DNA of 64,000 nucleotides from Patella vulgata (taxonomy: Eukaryota > Mollusca > Gastropoda > Patellidae): contig NC_065880.2 of NCBI RefSeq assembly GCF_932274485.2, positions 8,037,695-8,101,694 on the forward strand, written 5' to 3'. The stretch's first letter is position 1. Each line of letters begins with the position of its first letter. Shown piece after piece: positions 20,980 through 30,597 of this stretch. The notes beneath the pieces were generated by a model. That model was not told the origin of the DNA and ran no database searches. It was given only the letters and a program-made list of their open reading frames with translations. A program made the translations under genes and the position numbers.

Positions 20980-21360
20980 ATGAACACTATGTGCTTTTCA
21001 GTTGGTTTTGTCTTGTTGGTAACATTACACTCTGTGTTGGGAGGATATGGTTCTGCTTCACATGGTCTGTCAGGAGGAGGTGGTTACTATAGCAGCATGT
21101 ATCCAAGCATGTCGAGTTACAGCATGTATCCAAGTATGATGAGTTACAGCATGTATCCAAGTATGAGTTACAGTTCGTATCCAAGTATGATGAGTTATAG
21201 TTCGTATCCAAGTATGATGGGCGGATATGGGATGAGCGGATATGGAATGGGCGGATATGGGATGAGCGGATATGGAATGGGCGGTGGATATGGTATGGGC
21301 GGTGGATATGGTATGGGCGGTGGATACGGATACGGCAGTGGCAGTTGGTATGGTAAATGA
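20980..21360 (+). CDS. Secreted Gly/Tyr/Met/Ser-rich repeat protein (matrix-protein-like)
   Basis: A 126-residue protein. I start it at the ATG at 20980 because TTTGTTTCTTTCAG, a strong 3' splice site, ends at 20979; the longer in-frame start at 20947 lies inside the AT/pyrimidine tract of the intron. Residues 1-21 form a signal peptide (polar start, hydrophobic VGFVLLVTL, cleavage near SVLG/GYG). Residues 38-80 are a MYPSM-SYS repeat of five units. Residues 81-117 are GYGM-type repeats, changing to GGGYGM. The tail is GSGSWYGK. There is one cysteine, in the signal peptide. The composition resembles shell-matrix (shematrin-like), periostracal or adhesive proteins of molluscs, whose tyrosines may be crosslinked; the family assignment is inference. 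A donor GTAAGT follows at 21362, one base after the stop. Confidence 0.85.
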   Translation: MNTMCFSVGFVLLVTLHSVLGGYGSASHGLSGGGGYYSSMYPSMSSYSMYPSMMSYSMYPSMSYSSYPSMMSYSSYPSMMGGYGMSGYGMGGYGMSGYGMGGGYGMGGGYGMGGGYGYGSGSWYGK

Positions 21361-21361
21361 G

Positions 21362-21367
21362 GTAAGT
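21362..21367 (+). other. 5' splice donor after the stop codon
   Basis: TGAG|GTAAGT is a perfect donor. The stop lies only one base before the junction, so the downstream exon would be entirely 3'UTR and should not trigger nonsense-mediated decay. The downstream acceptor and poly(A) site were not located. Confidence 0.6.
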
Positions 21368-21377
21368 GAAGGAACAA

Positions 21378-21531
21378 AATGAATGTAATAGTGTTTAACG
21401 TCCTACTTTTCTGCGCCAACCGGGATAATGAACACGGGTACAAGCCACGAGGGGATATTTAGCCTGGCTAGTGGCATGAATACCCATACATTGCATCGAA
21501 TTAAAACTGTCAAAGATTTATTTACTTACAC
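21378..21531 (-). mobile_element. Old SINE-B 3' half
   Basis: AGTGTTTAACGTCCTAC to CATCGAATTAAAACTGTCAAAG, diverged. Lies in the presumed second intron. Confidence 0.65.
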
Positions 21532-21696
21532 GGTTCCCCCGGTTTCCTCCCACTGCTAAAGACCCCTACGCGCAAGCGAATTATATAAATAAAATTAAAC
21601 CATATGTTAGTCCCGAAATGACCTATTTTGTGTCGAGTGGACATTAAACCCAATCTCTCTCTCTCTCTCTCTTTTTCTCTCTCTCTCTCTCTCTCT
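21532..21696 (+). mobile_element. SINE-A, 5'-truncated, 12-bp TSD
   Basis: Starts in the central block (GGTTCCCCCGGTTTCC) and ends in (CT)n. ATTTACTTACAC flanks at 21520-21531 and 21697-21708. Confidence 0.92.
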
Positions 21697-21720
21697 ATTT
21701 ACTTACACATCTGAACGAAT

Positions 21721-21761
21721 ATACGCTGGTCCGTCATTGACAAAACCAACAAGAGAGAGAG

Positions 21762-21792
<31 letters not shown>

Positions 21793-21815
21793 GAGAGAGT
21801 ACGCTGGTCCATCAA
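21721..21815. repeat. (GA)n between duplicated flanks
   Basis: TACGCTGGTCC occurs on both sides of a ~48-bp (GA)n/(GAAA) tract. This could be a SINE-A tail reduced to its microsatellite, or slippage. Confidence 0.6.
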
Positions 21816-22020
21816 CAAGAGCAAACAATAATGTAAACTCCAAGGGACCGGTCTCGACCAACGTCAGGATCGAACTCCGGAGCCCCTGGTATGTGAACTG
21901 TAATTGGCACGTACATTACCTATGTTGCTTAAACGTATTGCTGTCTTTGAACGGGATTGATTCACCCTTGAACCCCGCCCCTTCCCCAGGCTAGTGTATT
22001 ATTATAATCATACATATTCA
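21816..22020. other. Spacer, likely degraded SINE-B
   Basis: CAAGGGACCGGTCTCGACCAACG and GGATCGAACTCCGGAGCC look like a decayed SINE-B head in reverse. Uncertain. Confidence 0.35.
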
Positions 22021-23085
22021 TTAAAAGGGATAAATCGCTAATATTTGGGACCTGGAAATTGACACAAATGGATCGCAACGCATATAATATATAATATGGA
22101 TGTATATAAACTGATTTTCATTCAATCGTTTCTGTTTTACTGTAATTTCTAATCAGTTATGTTCGGCGAAATACTGTGACAGTATTGGTTCTTCTTTCTA
22201 TCAGGTTCTTATGACACGACTAGTTTCAGCTTCTATTAATACTTTAATTCTTCTAAACATATTATGTACAAAAACTTAAAGACTCCATAACTAACATATG
22301 CTGAGTGAGCCATGGCCTTAGCTTGGCTAGGCACGTGTGCCAACTCCAAACTAACTTATATTACATGGCCCCAGCTCCAGTGTCCTGCTTGGACCTCTCT
22401 CGTATCCATTAGGTACCTTGATCTAGGCACCCGCCTAGCATGGCCTCCTGGACCCGCCTGAAGATTCGTTTCTGTTCTGAGTTTATAAACGTATTCGAGA
22501 CAAAGGAGCTCATTAGACACCTGTCTAATGTATCAAGCATCATATGAAGGTTTAACATTCAATATAGTTTATCAGACAAAGAAAGTTAGATAAGACATGC
22601 CAACAACAAGTTATAGTTACGCAATGACATAAGGAATACTACCAAGATCTCCAGCCGGGTATTGATAGCGACAGGTTTATGTTACAATCACTAACACGTA
22701 TTTTAATATGGCAGGACGCCTCTATGACATAAGTCATTATGTTATAATACGCCAGAAGTCTCAAACGAATGGCAATCTCTGGCGTCTGGTTATTCCAGTC
22801 TACACCGTGTTATTCATTGCGCATCTTTACCATTTGACATGACTTGTGGAATATGTCTAGCTTCGTTCTTCGAGTCCCTTGTTACAAATGGCACTGAATT
22901 GCATTATTCTACATAATTCGTGTACCAATGATAAAATGTTTATTTTGCCTTAAATATTGGATATCGGAAGCCCATCTTTTCCCGGTAAGATTATATCATC
23001 AATGTTGATTTAAACTGACAAATAATTCGTGTTTTCAATTTCGAAGATTTTGGATGATATTGAGTTAGAGACTTAGCAACTTTAA
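22021..23085 (+). mobile_element. MITE-G copy 2, interrupted
   Basis: TTAA ends: TTAAAAGGGATAAATCGCTAA at left, GACTTAGCAACTTTAA at right. Collinear with copies at 7582 and 57772 apart from a 571-bp insertion at 22175. Confidence 0.82.
22175..22745. mobile_element. 571-bp insertion in MITE-G, possible solo LTR
   Basis: Absent from the other MITE-G copies. AATAC occurs at both junctions (22170-22174 and 22746-22750), like a 5-bp target duplication. It starts TGTGACAG but does not end in the usual CA. No coding sequence. An LTR fossil is one reading, another non-autonomous element is the other. Confidence 0.5.
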
Positions 23086-23096
23086 ACAATGGTTCG

Positions 23097-23311
23097 GTTA
23101 GTGCTAAATGATAAGGCCCGCTCAGGTTTTCGTCATAGGTCACGAGATGTAAAAAAGGCTAGCGCTAATCCCAACCCTAAGCCTGGATCTAGCCCCAATG
23201 CTTACCTTCACCCTAACCTACAATCTCGCCAACAATCACTTGTCCTAACCTTGTTTACCTCTCAGCGACCTTGAAAAAAATTAAGCTGGCCTTAACAAAT
23301 AGATATTGAGC
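23097..23311 (+). mobile_element. MITE-D copy 1, intact
   Basis: Left arm GCTAAATGATAAGGCC with CATAGGTCACGAGATGTAAA. Right arm TTTACCTCTCAGCGACC with TTAAGCTGGCCTTAACAAAT. The arms form imperfect ~40-bp inverted repeats. The interior is CCTAACC-rich. Confidence 0.8.
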
Positions 23312-23339
23312 CGCAATAGTTCAATGCTATATATTGACT

Positions 23340-23565
23340 TTCGGTGTCGTATTATATATATCTTTATCATATTTTTCAGGATCTACAGTTAACTCACGTC
23401 ACGCGAGTCCAAAATTTCAACTAGTATAAATCATGTACGCTTGGCACATTGCCCATACCATTATTTGAACCATTATTTGAAATAATGGTACGCCAACATC
23501 AAAGGATGACGTCCCATTATATATACCATTATCATATTTTCCAGAATCTACAGTTAACTCACGAA
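23340..23565. repeat. Spaced duplication, ~155-bp period
   Basis: TATATATA, TTATCATATTTT, CAGGATCTACAGTTAACTCACG at 23350-23400 recurs with changes at 23508-23565. Confidence 0.65.
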
Positions 23566-23733
23566 ACCAAGATGTTATTAACATATATAATTACACCTTT
23601 TTTCTTTGATATTTTATAATATCACAAATACCAAATATATTGTTGATTTGATATTTAAATGATTAAATGCTAATTGTGTTTTTAGATAATGTTATGTATT
23701 TCGTTGTTATTATTTGACTTAAAAGTCTATAAT

Positions 23734-23737
<4 letters not shown>
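23566..23737. other. AT-rich spacer
   Basis: Nothing recognised. Confidence 0.4.
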
Positions 23738-23780
<43 letters not shown>

Positions 23781-24015
23781 GTGGGGGGTGGGTGGGGTAA
23801 CGTCCACTCGACACAAACTAGGTCGTTTTGGGACTAACATATGGTTCTATTTTGTTTCAATAATTCGCTAGCAGTGGGAGGAAACCGGAGTACCTGGAGA
23901 AAACCCGCGAGGTTGGATAGACGACAACTGGGGAATCGAAACCACGCCAGTTGACTCAATGATAGATCAAATGATGCAACGCGCACGCACTAACCATTCG
24001 CCCCCCACCCCACCC
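23738..24015 (-). mobile_element. SINE-A with internal losses
   Basis: (GA)n then GGGGTGGG junction, GTCCACTCGACACAAACTAGG, central block, head to CTAACCATTCG followed by C-rich sequence. Confidence 0.88.
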
Positions 24016-24535
24016 ACCCAATATTTAAAGTCGGCCTATCATAACCCCAATACCTGATGTCTCCTTGCCTAGTACACGCCATTTCCATTCAAGACTATTA
24101 TAATCAAATTCGGAATTAGTGGAAGACTTAAGTTAAGAATTTACTCAACTTTCAATCACTGTTTATAAGAAATACCTTTGATCCAGAAACATATAACTTT
24201 GCATATAGTTTCTTATTGATGTATTTGATACATTAAAACAACAAAGTTTTATAAAGGGCTATATTTTGAGTAAATTCTTAAGTCTGAGAATGTTTTGTGA
24301 ACTCAGGGCCAAGCCTTGACCGGGTTATTGACCCCGTGACCTCCAATCAAATAACGCTAGTCTTAAGTGTGTAGTAATTTGTCCACGAGTTACCAACACC
24401 AATTTCCTTAATCGACTGTCACTCGTTGTCCACCATTGAAAGAGATGCCGTTATTTAACCTCTGATACTAGCTGAATGAATCACAGTTTATCGCATGATG
24501 CTAACATATAGGATATATACAGACCACAATTCGAT
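24016..24535. other. Unassigned spacer
   Basis: TTAAGAATTTACTCAA near 24132 and its inverse TTGAGTAAATTCTTAA near 24267 form about 16-bp inverted repeats 120 bp apart. Possibly a small TIR element. Confidence 0.4.
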
Positions 24536-24582
24536 AAATGAAATGGGGTTTAACGTCCTACTGTTCTGCCCCAACTTGCAAA
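24536..24582 (-). mobile_element. SINE-B 3' tip
   Basis: AATGAAATGGGGTTTAACG, CCTACTGTTCTGCC only. Confidence 0.75.
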
Positions 24583-24839
24583 TACCCGCCATTTATTTAA
24601 AGGCAACCGACCTCATAACTGTCTTATCCTTCCATCTGAAAATCACGTATATTCCTCAAAAACCTGGCAGAAAATGTATATATTATTATTCGAACCATTT
24701 TGTTCGATTCTACAACAAAAAGTAAAAACAAAACCCACCATGCAAAAGGGAGAAAGCGAAAAGGAGATGAAAACTATTGATAACTTTTGCAATATATTCG
24801 TCGCGAAGGAATTAATGGTATCCCGTGTCCTATATTGAG
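24583..24839. other. Spacer
   Basis: Nothing recognised. Confidence 0.4.
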
Positions 24840-25168
24840 AGCCACGGTGGCTCAGTGCGTATGACGTTGGCTCGCTAATCTGGAGGTCCCGTTTTCGATC
24901 CCTGCGTTGGCCGAGAAAGTTTATCGCGATTTTCCGGCGTGCTTCCCCTTTGTCATGGGTGAACGACCGAGAGCCTGGCAAGGGACAACGTATAGTCGTT
25001 CGTATGGAACAAAAAAACGTGCACGTAAAAGATCCCATGGCAGTTGGGATTGATATAAGAGTAGGCGATAGTGCCGCTGCCCGGGCGAAATTTCCCTCAT
25101 AGCACACTGTATGGCGTATGCCCGTCGTCATTAGCCCAGTTGAAGCAGAACAGTAGGAAGTTAAACCC
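24840..25168 (+). mobile_element. SINE-B, full length but central part shortened
   Basis: GAGCCACGGTGGCTCAGTG head, TCGATCCCTGCGTTGGCCG, central block and tail GGAAGTTAAACCCCC. The CATTTC repeats are missing because a second copy abuts. Confidence 0.9.
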
Positions 25169-25396
25169 CCGGAGGGCCTGACAAGGACAGCTGTCTAGTC
25201 CTTCGGATGAGACGAAAAACCGAGGTCCCGTGTATATATTGGAATGCACGTAAAAGATCCCCTGGCAGTTGGAATTCGATAAAAGAGTAGGCCGTACTGC
25301 CGCTGTCCAGGCAAAATTCCCCTCATAGCCCACTGTATGGCGTATGCACGTCTTTTTTTTTAGCCTAGTAGGACGTTAAACCCCATTTCATTTCAT
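25169..25396 (+). mobile_element. SINE-B, 5'-truncated, tandem to previous
   Basis: Starts GGAGGGCCTGACAAGGACAG and ends ACCCCATTTCATTTCAT. Confidence 0.88.
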
Positions 25397-25554
25397 ATCT
25401 TCTTGTCCTATATCTGCTTTTAAGCACGACGTTGCCACATGTTGCTCCATCTGTAGTAGAAAGCTTTCGACCCAACGAAAGTTTTGGACATATTAGAGCC
25501 GGGCAAAGAGAAGAGAATTATATTGATGGTGTACTATCAGAGGAAATGAGATAC
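25397..25554. other. Spacer
   Basis: Nothing recognised. Confidence 0.35.
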
Positions 25555-25757
25555 CTCTCATGCAGGACGGAGGTGTTGGCAAGAGCAGATCGACTGGGAC
25601 GAAAAATCGAGGTCTCGTTTACCCGTTGGCGCGCACCTAAGAGAACCAATGACAGATGAAATTCGATATAAGAGTAGGCTATAGCTCCGCTGTATGCGAA
25701 AATTTCTTTTATAGTACATCGTGTACGCCCGTCTTCATTAAAAACCATTTCATTTCC
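25555..25757 (+). mobile_element. Old SINE-B, 5'-truncated
   Basis: CATGCAGGACGGAGG, GGGACGAAAAATCGAGG, CGATATAAGAGTAGGC, ending AACCATTTCATTTCC. Diverged. Confidence 0.8.
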
Positions 25758-25826
25758 TATGACTAAAAACCCGAATTATCCATGCAATAACAGACTACCA
25801 GTAATTATAGACATAAAACCTCTATT

Positions 25827-26355
25827 ATCTATTAATAATACTCCATATAGAAAAATAACCCCTATTAATATTATAGGGAAAGGGAGGGAGAAATGGGGTT
25901 TAACGTCCACTCGACACAAACTAGGTCATTTCGGGACTAACACATGTTTCAATTTTATTTCAATAAATCGCTTGCGCGTAGGGGTCTTTAGCAGTGGGGG
26001 GGGAACCGGAGGACCCGGAGAAAACCCACGAGGTTGGACAGGCGACCCTACTCCTGGTCACGTACAACCGAGGAATCGAAACCCCGTCAGTTGACTCAAT
26101 GACAGACCGTATGATACAGCGCGCGCGTGCTAACCATTCGGCCATCCAACTCCCCTAATATTATAGAAATATAACCCCTATTAATATTATAGAAATATAA
26201 CCCCTATTAATATTATAGAAATATAACCCCTACTAATATTATAGAAATATAACCCCTATTAATATTATAGAAATACAACCCCTATTAATATTATAGAAAT
26301 ACAACCCTATTAATATTATAGAAATATAACCCCTATTAATATTATAGACATACAA
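25827..26355. repeat. 26-bp minisatellite split by SINE-A
   Basis: The unit TAATATTATAGAAATATAAC plus CCCTAT occurs about seven times at 26155-26352, with a start of the same array at 25827-25881. The SINE-A at 25882 separates the two parts. Confidence 0.88.
25882..26154 (-). mobile_element. SINE-A, full length, inside minisatellite
   Basis: GAGAAATGGGGTTTAACG to GCCATCCAACTCCCC. TAATATTATA is present on both sides, but the array itself repeats that motif. Confidence 0.92.
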
Positions 26356-26605
26356 CATAGAAATACAACCAACTATTAACCAATCGCCAACAACCTGTGA
26401 TTTAATAAACGTCACAAATCTCACCTCTCTCGAGATCTCGTGTCAGGGTTGGTCAATACATCATCAAGTGAAGGTTCCAATCTTCCATGAAAATCTAAAC
26501 GGAAATCAGCTCCCTAGAGCCATCTAGTGTCAGTATTCCATGAATGTTTACATCGCTAAATGAATATAGATCAAGTTGTATCAGTAGAACAGCCATAGTT
26601 CGAGT
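26356..26605. other. Spacer
   Basis: Nothing recognised. Confidence 0.4.
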
Positions 26606-26616
26606 AGTTTCATGAA

Positions 26617-26873
26617 ATGAAATGGGGTTTAACGTCCTACTGTTTTGCTCCAAACTGGGCTAATGAAGACGGGCATACGCCATACAGTGTGCTATGAGGG
26701 AAATTTTGCCCGGACAGCGGCACTACGGCCTACTCTTATATCGAATTCCAACTGTCAAGGGATCTTTTACGTGCACGCCAATGTGTACACGGGACCTCGG
26801 TTTTTCGTCTCATCCGAATGACTTGACAGCTGTCCTTGTCAGGCCCTCCGTCCTGCATCACTGACAAGGGGAA
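26617..26873 (-). mobile_element. SINE-B, 5'-truncated, 11-bp TSD
   Basis: ATGAAATGGGGTTTAACG to CACTGACAAGGGGAA. AGTTTCATGAA flanks at 26606-26616 and 26874-26884. Confidence 0.92.
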
Positions 26874-26947
26874 AGTTTCATGAAGCGTATATAAAACATA
26901 CGTACGTGTAAATTCAATAGTGATATATATTTCATTGATATTACTTA

Positions 26948-27074
26948 AGAGAGAGAGAGAGAGAGAGAGGAGGTTAACGTCCACTCGGCACAAACATGGT
27001 CGTTTCGGGACTAACATTGTGCATATGGGTCTTTAGCAGTGGGAGGAAACCGGAGCACCCTGAGAAAAACTACG

Positions 27075-27111
<37 letters not shown>

Positions 27112-27420
27112 CATTTCGGGGCTAACCTTTGCTATAATAATGTTCTTTCTTCAAGGAAACCGGAGAACCCACTGAAGAAAACCCTACGCCTTGTTACCTA
27201 CAAGCTTTGGACCAGAGAAAGAAATGGGGTTTCACGTTCACTTAACAAATATTAGGTCATTTCGGGACTGACATATACTACAATTTTATTTCAATAATTC
27301 GCTTGCAGTTGGAGGAAACTAGAGGACGCGGAGAAACCCCACGAGGTTGGACAGGCGACTCAATGACAGACCTTATGATACAACGCTCACTCGCTAACGA
27401 TTCGGCCACCCCCTCCCTCT
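26948..27420 (-). mobile_element. Three SINE-A copies in tandem
   Basis: Three consecutive (GA)n or GAAA starts at about 26948, 27074 and 27217, each followed by a shortened SINE-A body. Only the last reaches a head end (GGCCACCCCCTCC). Likely successive insertions into tails. Confidence 0.8.
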
Positions 27421-27687
27421 CCCTTATTTATTTTAAACATATAAGCAAATTTCAAATATTTACCATCACCCTTTTAGTTATTTACATCGAAAACTTTGAA
27501 CATATGTCGACGAGTTCAAAGATGGCGGATTAGACGTTTGCCGGGGGCTCTGTTGTTGCCATGCTAGCGCGTGTTTACCAGACACAATCTATCCCCTGAT
27601 TGACAAAAATTGACCTGACTTCTTATCTATTAATTATTACTCTGTCTTGTGTTTTCGAGTCTGATTGGTCATTGATTCTGGTTTCCA
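27421..27687. other. Spacer with AAGATGGCGG motif
   Basis: CAAAGATGGCGGATTAGACG near 27519 resembles the AAGATGGCGG seen at many animal start sites, but the frame stops at once. No gene supported. Confidence 0.3.
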
Positions 27688-27864
27688 ATGGCGATAAGTA
27701 ACGTGCTACCTTTCCCCCCAACATTTGTTATCGAGTCTGCGAGAAAATTAGCCCTCTCAGAGATTAATGAACAATCTAGTGAACTACTTTTGGAGTGGGA
27801 AAACTCGTCGTCTCGACTTAAGTCTTTTCCAGTACACAACTTCAGCGCCCTTATTAGTGAATGA
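27688..27864 (+). CDS. 58-codon unknown ORF (weak)
   Basis: ATG at 27688 in context TTTCCAATGG. Ends TGA at 27862. The product contains VIESARKLALSEINEQ and LLLEWENSSSRLKSF, with a mixed, amphipathic composition unlike the low-complexity frames around it. I recognise no family. Could be a first coding exon, a micropeptide or a transposon remnant. No donor or promoter was confirmed. Confidence 0.25.
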   Translation: MAISNVLPFPPTFVIESARKLALSEINEQSSELLLEWENSSSRLKSFPVHNFSALISE

Positions 27865-28024
27865 TATGCATGGAATACGAATATTCATCGTTAAATAAGA
27901 CCATGTTGATAGAGTTAGTGCTAAATGATAAGGCCAACTCGGTTTTTCGTCATAGGTCACGAGAATGTAAACAGGCTAGCGCTAATCCCAACCCTAACCC
28001 TCGACCTAGCCCTAATGTTTACTT

Positions 28025-30043
28025 TTGTTGACTTATTTTTTTAGGAACAAACCCGGCAGAGGTAAAAAATTATTCACAGCAAAATCCACATGGAAACCAC
28101 CTAAAAAGTCATTATCACCAGCCATCCTAAAAACATTCGACGAAATGAATATAGAAATATCATCCATTCAACCACAATCACAAAAACCAAATCTCAACCG
28201 TGCAACTAAAACGGCATTAAACACCCTTAAAAAAGACAAAAACATAATAATTAAGAAAAGCGACAAAGGCTCGTGTTGTGTCATAATGAATCGCGCAGAC
28301 TATATCTCAGAGGCAGAAAAACAATTAAGTAATCCTATACATTACACTAAATTAGGCCAACCCATCTTTAAGGACACCGCAACTTTAATAAACAACATCT
28401 TATATGAATTGCAGGATAAGGAATACATAACAGCAAAACAATATGATTATCTATCTGCTAAATCTGACTGCCGACAAAGACATCTCTATACACTACCAAA
28501 AATACATAAAAATCCAGAAACAGAATGGTTTATACCTAATAAAATACCCAAGGGACGCCCAATAATATCAGACTGTGGCAGCGAATGATACAACGTATCA
28601 CAATATATAGACCATTTCTTATTACCCATCCTACCTTAAAGACACTAACGATTTCATTCAGAAAATCAAACAGTTAAGAGTCCCCGAACACACCATTTTA
28701 ATATCCATCGACGTACAAAGCATGTACACGAACATTGATAATAACACAGGTATTGAAGCAGTTAGGAAAGCATTTCTTAGAAACCCGCAAGCATCCAGGC
28801 CGGACGAAGAAATCCTCAAACTACTCGACATTTGTCTGAGGAGGAATGACTTCGCTTTTAACGACCAAGTATACCTTCAGTCTTCCGGAACTGCGATGGG
28901 AAAACGATTTGCCCCGAGTTATGCAAATCTCTTCTGCCACTCTGTCCATTAAAACCAGATTTCTATGGGCGGTTTTTAGATGACGTTTTCATAGTCTGGA
29001 CGTACACACTGGACGAATTTTGGACGTTTTTCAACATTCTGAACAATCATCATCCATCTGTCAAATTAACCGCAAATGTAAGCCATAACAGCATAGATTT
29101 CCTTGATACTACCGTGTTTAAAAGTAGCAACACCAAAATCACAGGCCAATTGGAAACTAAAGTATTTTTCAAAGAAACCGACACACATCAATTATTGTTC
29201 AAAAGCTCCTTTCACCCAAAACATACATTCTCTGGCATCATAAAATCTCAGATTCTCCGTTTTCATAGTATATGTACTCAGAAGACCGACTTTGAGTCAG
29301 CATGTACATTGGTATTTAGCAAACTAAGGGAAAGGGGATACTCCAAACGCTATCTACGACGTATAAAAAACAACACTCTCGCTGAGCTTGCCGCCAAAGA
29401 AACAAATAATATACAATCTGCAGTCAAAACCAAAATTTGTGGCCATCCAAGATGTCAAACATGCAAAATCTTAAACATATCCGACCATTTCCATAACAAA
29501 ACATCTGGCACAAAATTCCCAATATTAGACCAACTTTCATGCAGTAGTTCAAACATAATTTATCTAATTTCATGCAGAAAATGTGACAAGCAATACGTAG
29601 GGGAGACTCAAAATGCACTTAGGGAAAGAATTAACGGTCACCGGTCAAACATAGTCACCAAAAAAGACAAACCTGTCTCAATTCATTTCAACCAACCGAA
29701 TCATGACATTTCTGATCTCATTGTCACGCCAATAGAAAAGACCAAGAGCGACTTTGAAACTTCAGAAGAAATTAAAACGTTTAGGCTAACTAGAGAAAAA
29801 TTCTGGATTGACAAATTGAAAACAACAGCCCCCCCCCTAGGTTTGAATATTCATACGGCTAGCGCAATAGCTCCTTTTGTAGTTCCATTTAGCGCAACAG
29901 CAGCAAGTGCATCCAAAATCATCAGAAAACACTATACTGATCTCCAAGAAAATCACCCGAAAATATTCACACAGAAACTTATAATTGCATATTCTAAAAA
30001 TAAAAATCTGAACGACATCCTAGTGCACAGTAAATTAGATTAA
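28025..30043 (+). pseudogene. Penelope RT plus GIY-YIG endonuclease, broken
   Basis: Three open stretches in two frames. 28025-28588: KKSDKGSCCVIMNRADYI, LPKIHK, GRPIISDCGS (fingers). 28722-28952: SMYTNIDNNTGIEAV and GTAMGKRFAPSYANLF (palm A and B). About 28965-30043: RFLDDVFIVW (the catalytic DD box), IDFLDTTVF, then a CGHPRCQTC cysteine linker and the GIY-YIG domain IYLISC, QYVGETQNALRERINGHR, with KFWIDKLKT near its end. The intact last part has 309 codons. It is a retroelement, not a host telomerase: it has no TEN or T motifs and it carries GIY-YIG. Confidence 0.88.
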
Positions 30044-30212
30044 ATAAGACCAGTCTCCACCCTGACCCAAAACAAACCATATATCAAATCCTATCCTTAA
30101 CCGTTAGTAAATAAAATCAATTAGATATAAGAATCCCTAGCCCTAACCCGGTGACGTGGAACAAACACGATTTTTTAGAAAATCCAATCCGTAGTAAGAA
30201 ACACACTAATGT

Positions 30213-30230
30213 GGCTCTCTCGAGAGAGCC
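30213..30230. repeat. 18-bp perfect palindrome in the Penelope 3' region
   Basis: GGCTCTCTCGAGAGAGCC is its own reverse complement. It lies about 170 bp after the stop codon and could form a hairpin in the transcript. Confidence 0.85.
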
Positions 30231-30597
30231 TCAAATTTCTTTTCTTTTTTCTTCAGAAACAATAATACCAGAATACCAGAAGCACCACCCAAGGAGGACC
30301 ATCAGCGCCACTAACACCAATAAACAGTGAAATCGCCTTTGTATATAACTCTAATGTATTGTATGTATTTTTAATAAAACTAGGAAATATCACGAACTAA
30401 TTTTTCATCATCCTAGGTCAGTGCTTATGTGGAGACTTAACCTCTCCCCCAAATTCTTAAACCTAACGTACAATCTCGCAAACAATCACGTTCCCTAACC
30501 TTATTTACATCTCGGCGAAATTGACAAAAATTGAGCTGGTCTTAACAAATAGATTTAGCCATGTTGATATGTTACAATCATACAATCTCCTGTAAGA

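Larger units (their letters stand above)
28025..30440 (+). mobile_element. Penelope-like retroelement, 5'-truncated
   Basis: Contains reverse transcriptase and a C-terminal GIY-YIG endonuclease, the domain order that defines endonuclease-bearing Penelope-like elements. After the stop at 30041 a ~400-bp 3' region follows with an 18-bp palindrome at 30213 and AATAAA near 30373. The N-terminal part of the RT region and any 5' terminal repeat are missing. The coding frame is broken in about two places, so it is not functional. Confidence 0.85.
27905..30560 (+). mobile_element. MITE-D copy 2, split by a Penelope-like element
   Basis: Left half 27905-28022 (GTGCTAAATGATAAGGCC to CCCTAATGTTTAC). 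Right half about 30440-30560 (AATTCTTAAACC, GTACAATCTCGC, GAGCTGGTCTTAACAAATAG). Together they match the uninterrupted copy at 23097, so 28025-30440 was inserted into it. AATGTTTA and AATTCTTA at the junctions may be a degenerate target duplication. Confidence 0.8.

Noticed and set aside
21195-21443. Minus-strand Pro/Tyr-rich frame (PYPPPIPYPPPIPY) opposite the secreted-protein exon
   Set aside because: Antisense shadow of the GYGM repeats. The plus strand has signal peptide and splice sites, the minus strand has neither.
23176-23215. Telomere repeats (CCTAACCC-like) in MITE-D
   Set aside because: The motif is irregular, short and a constant part of the MITE-D interior, not a TTAGGG array.
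28025-30043. Host telomerase reverse transcriptase
   Set aside because: GIY-YIG endonuclease, cysteine linker and RT motif spacing fit Penelope-like elements. No telomerase-specific domains.
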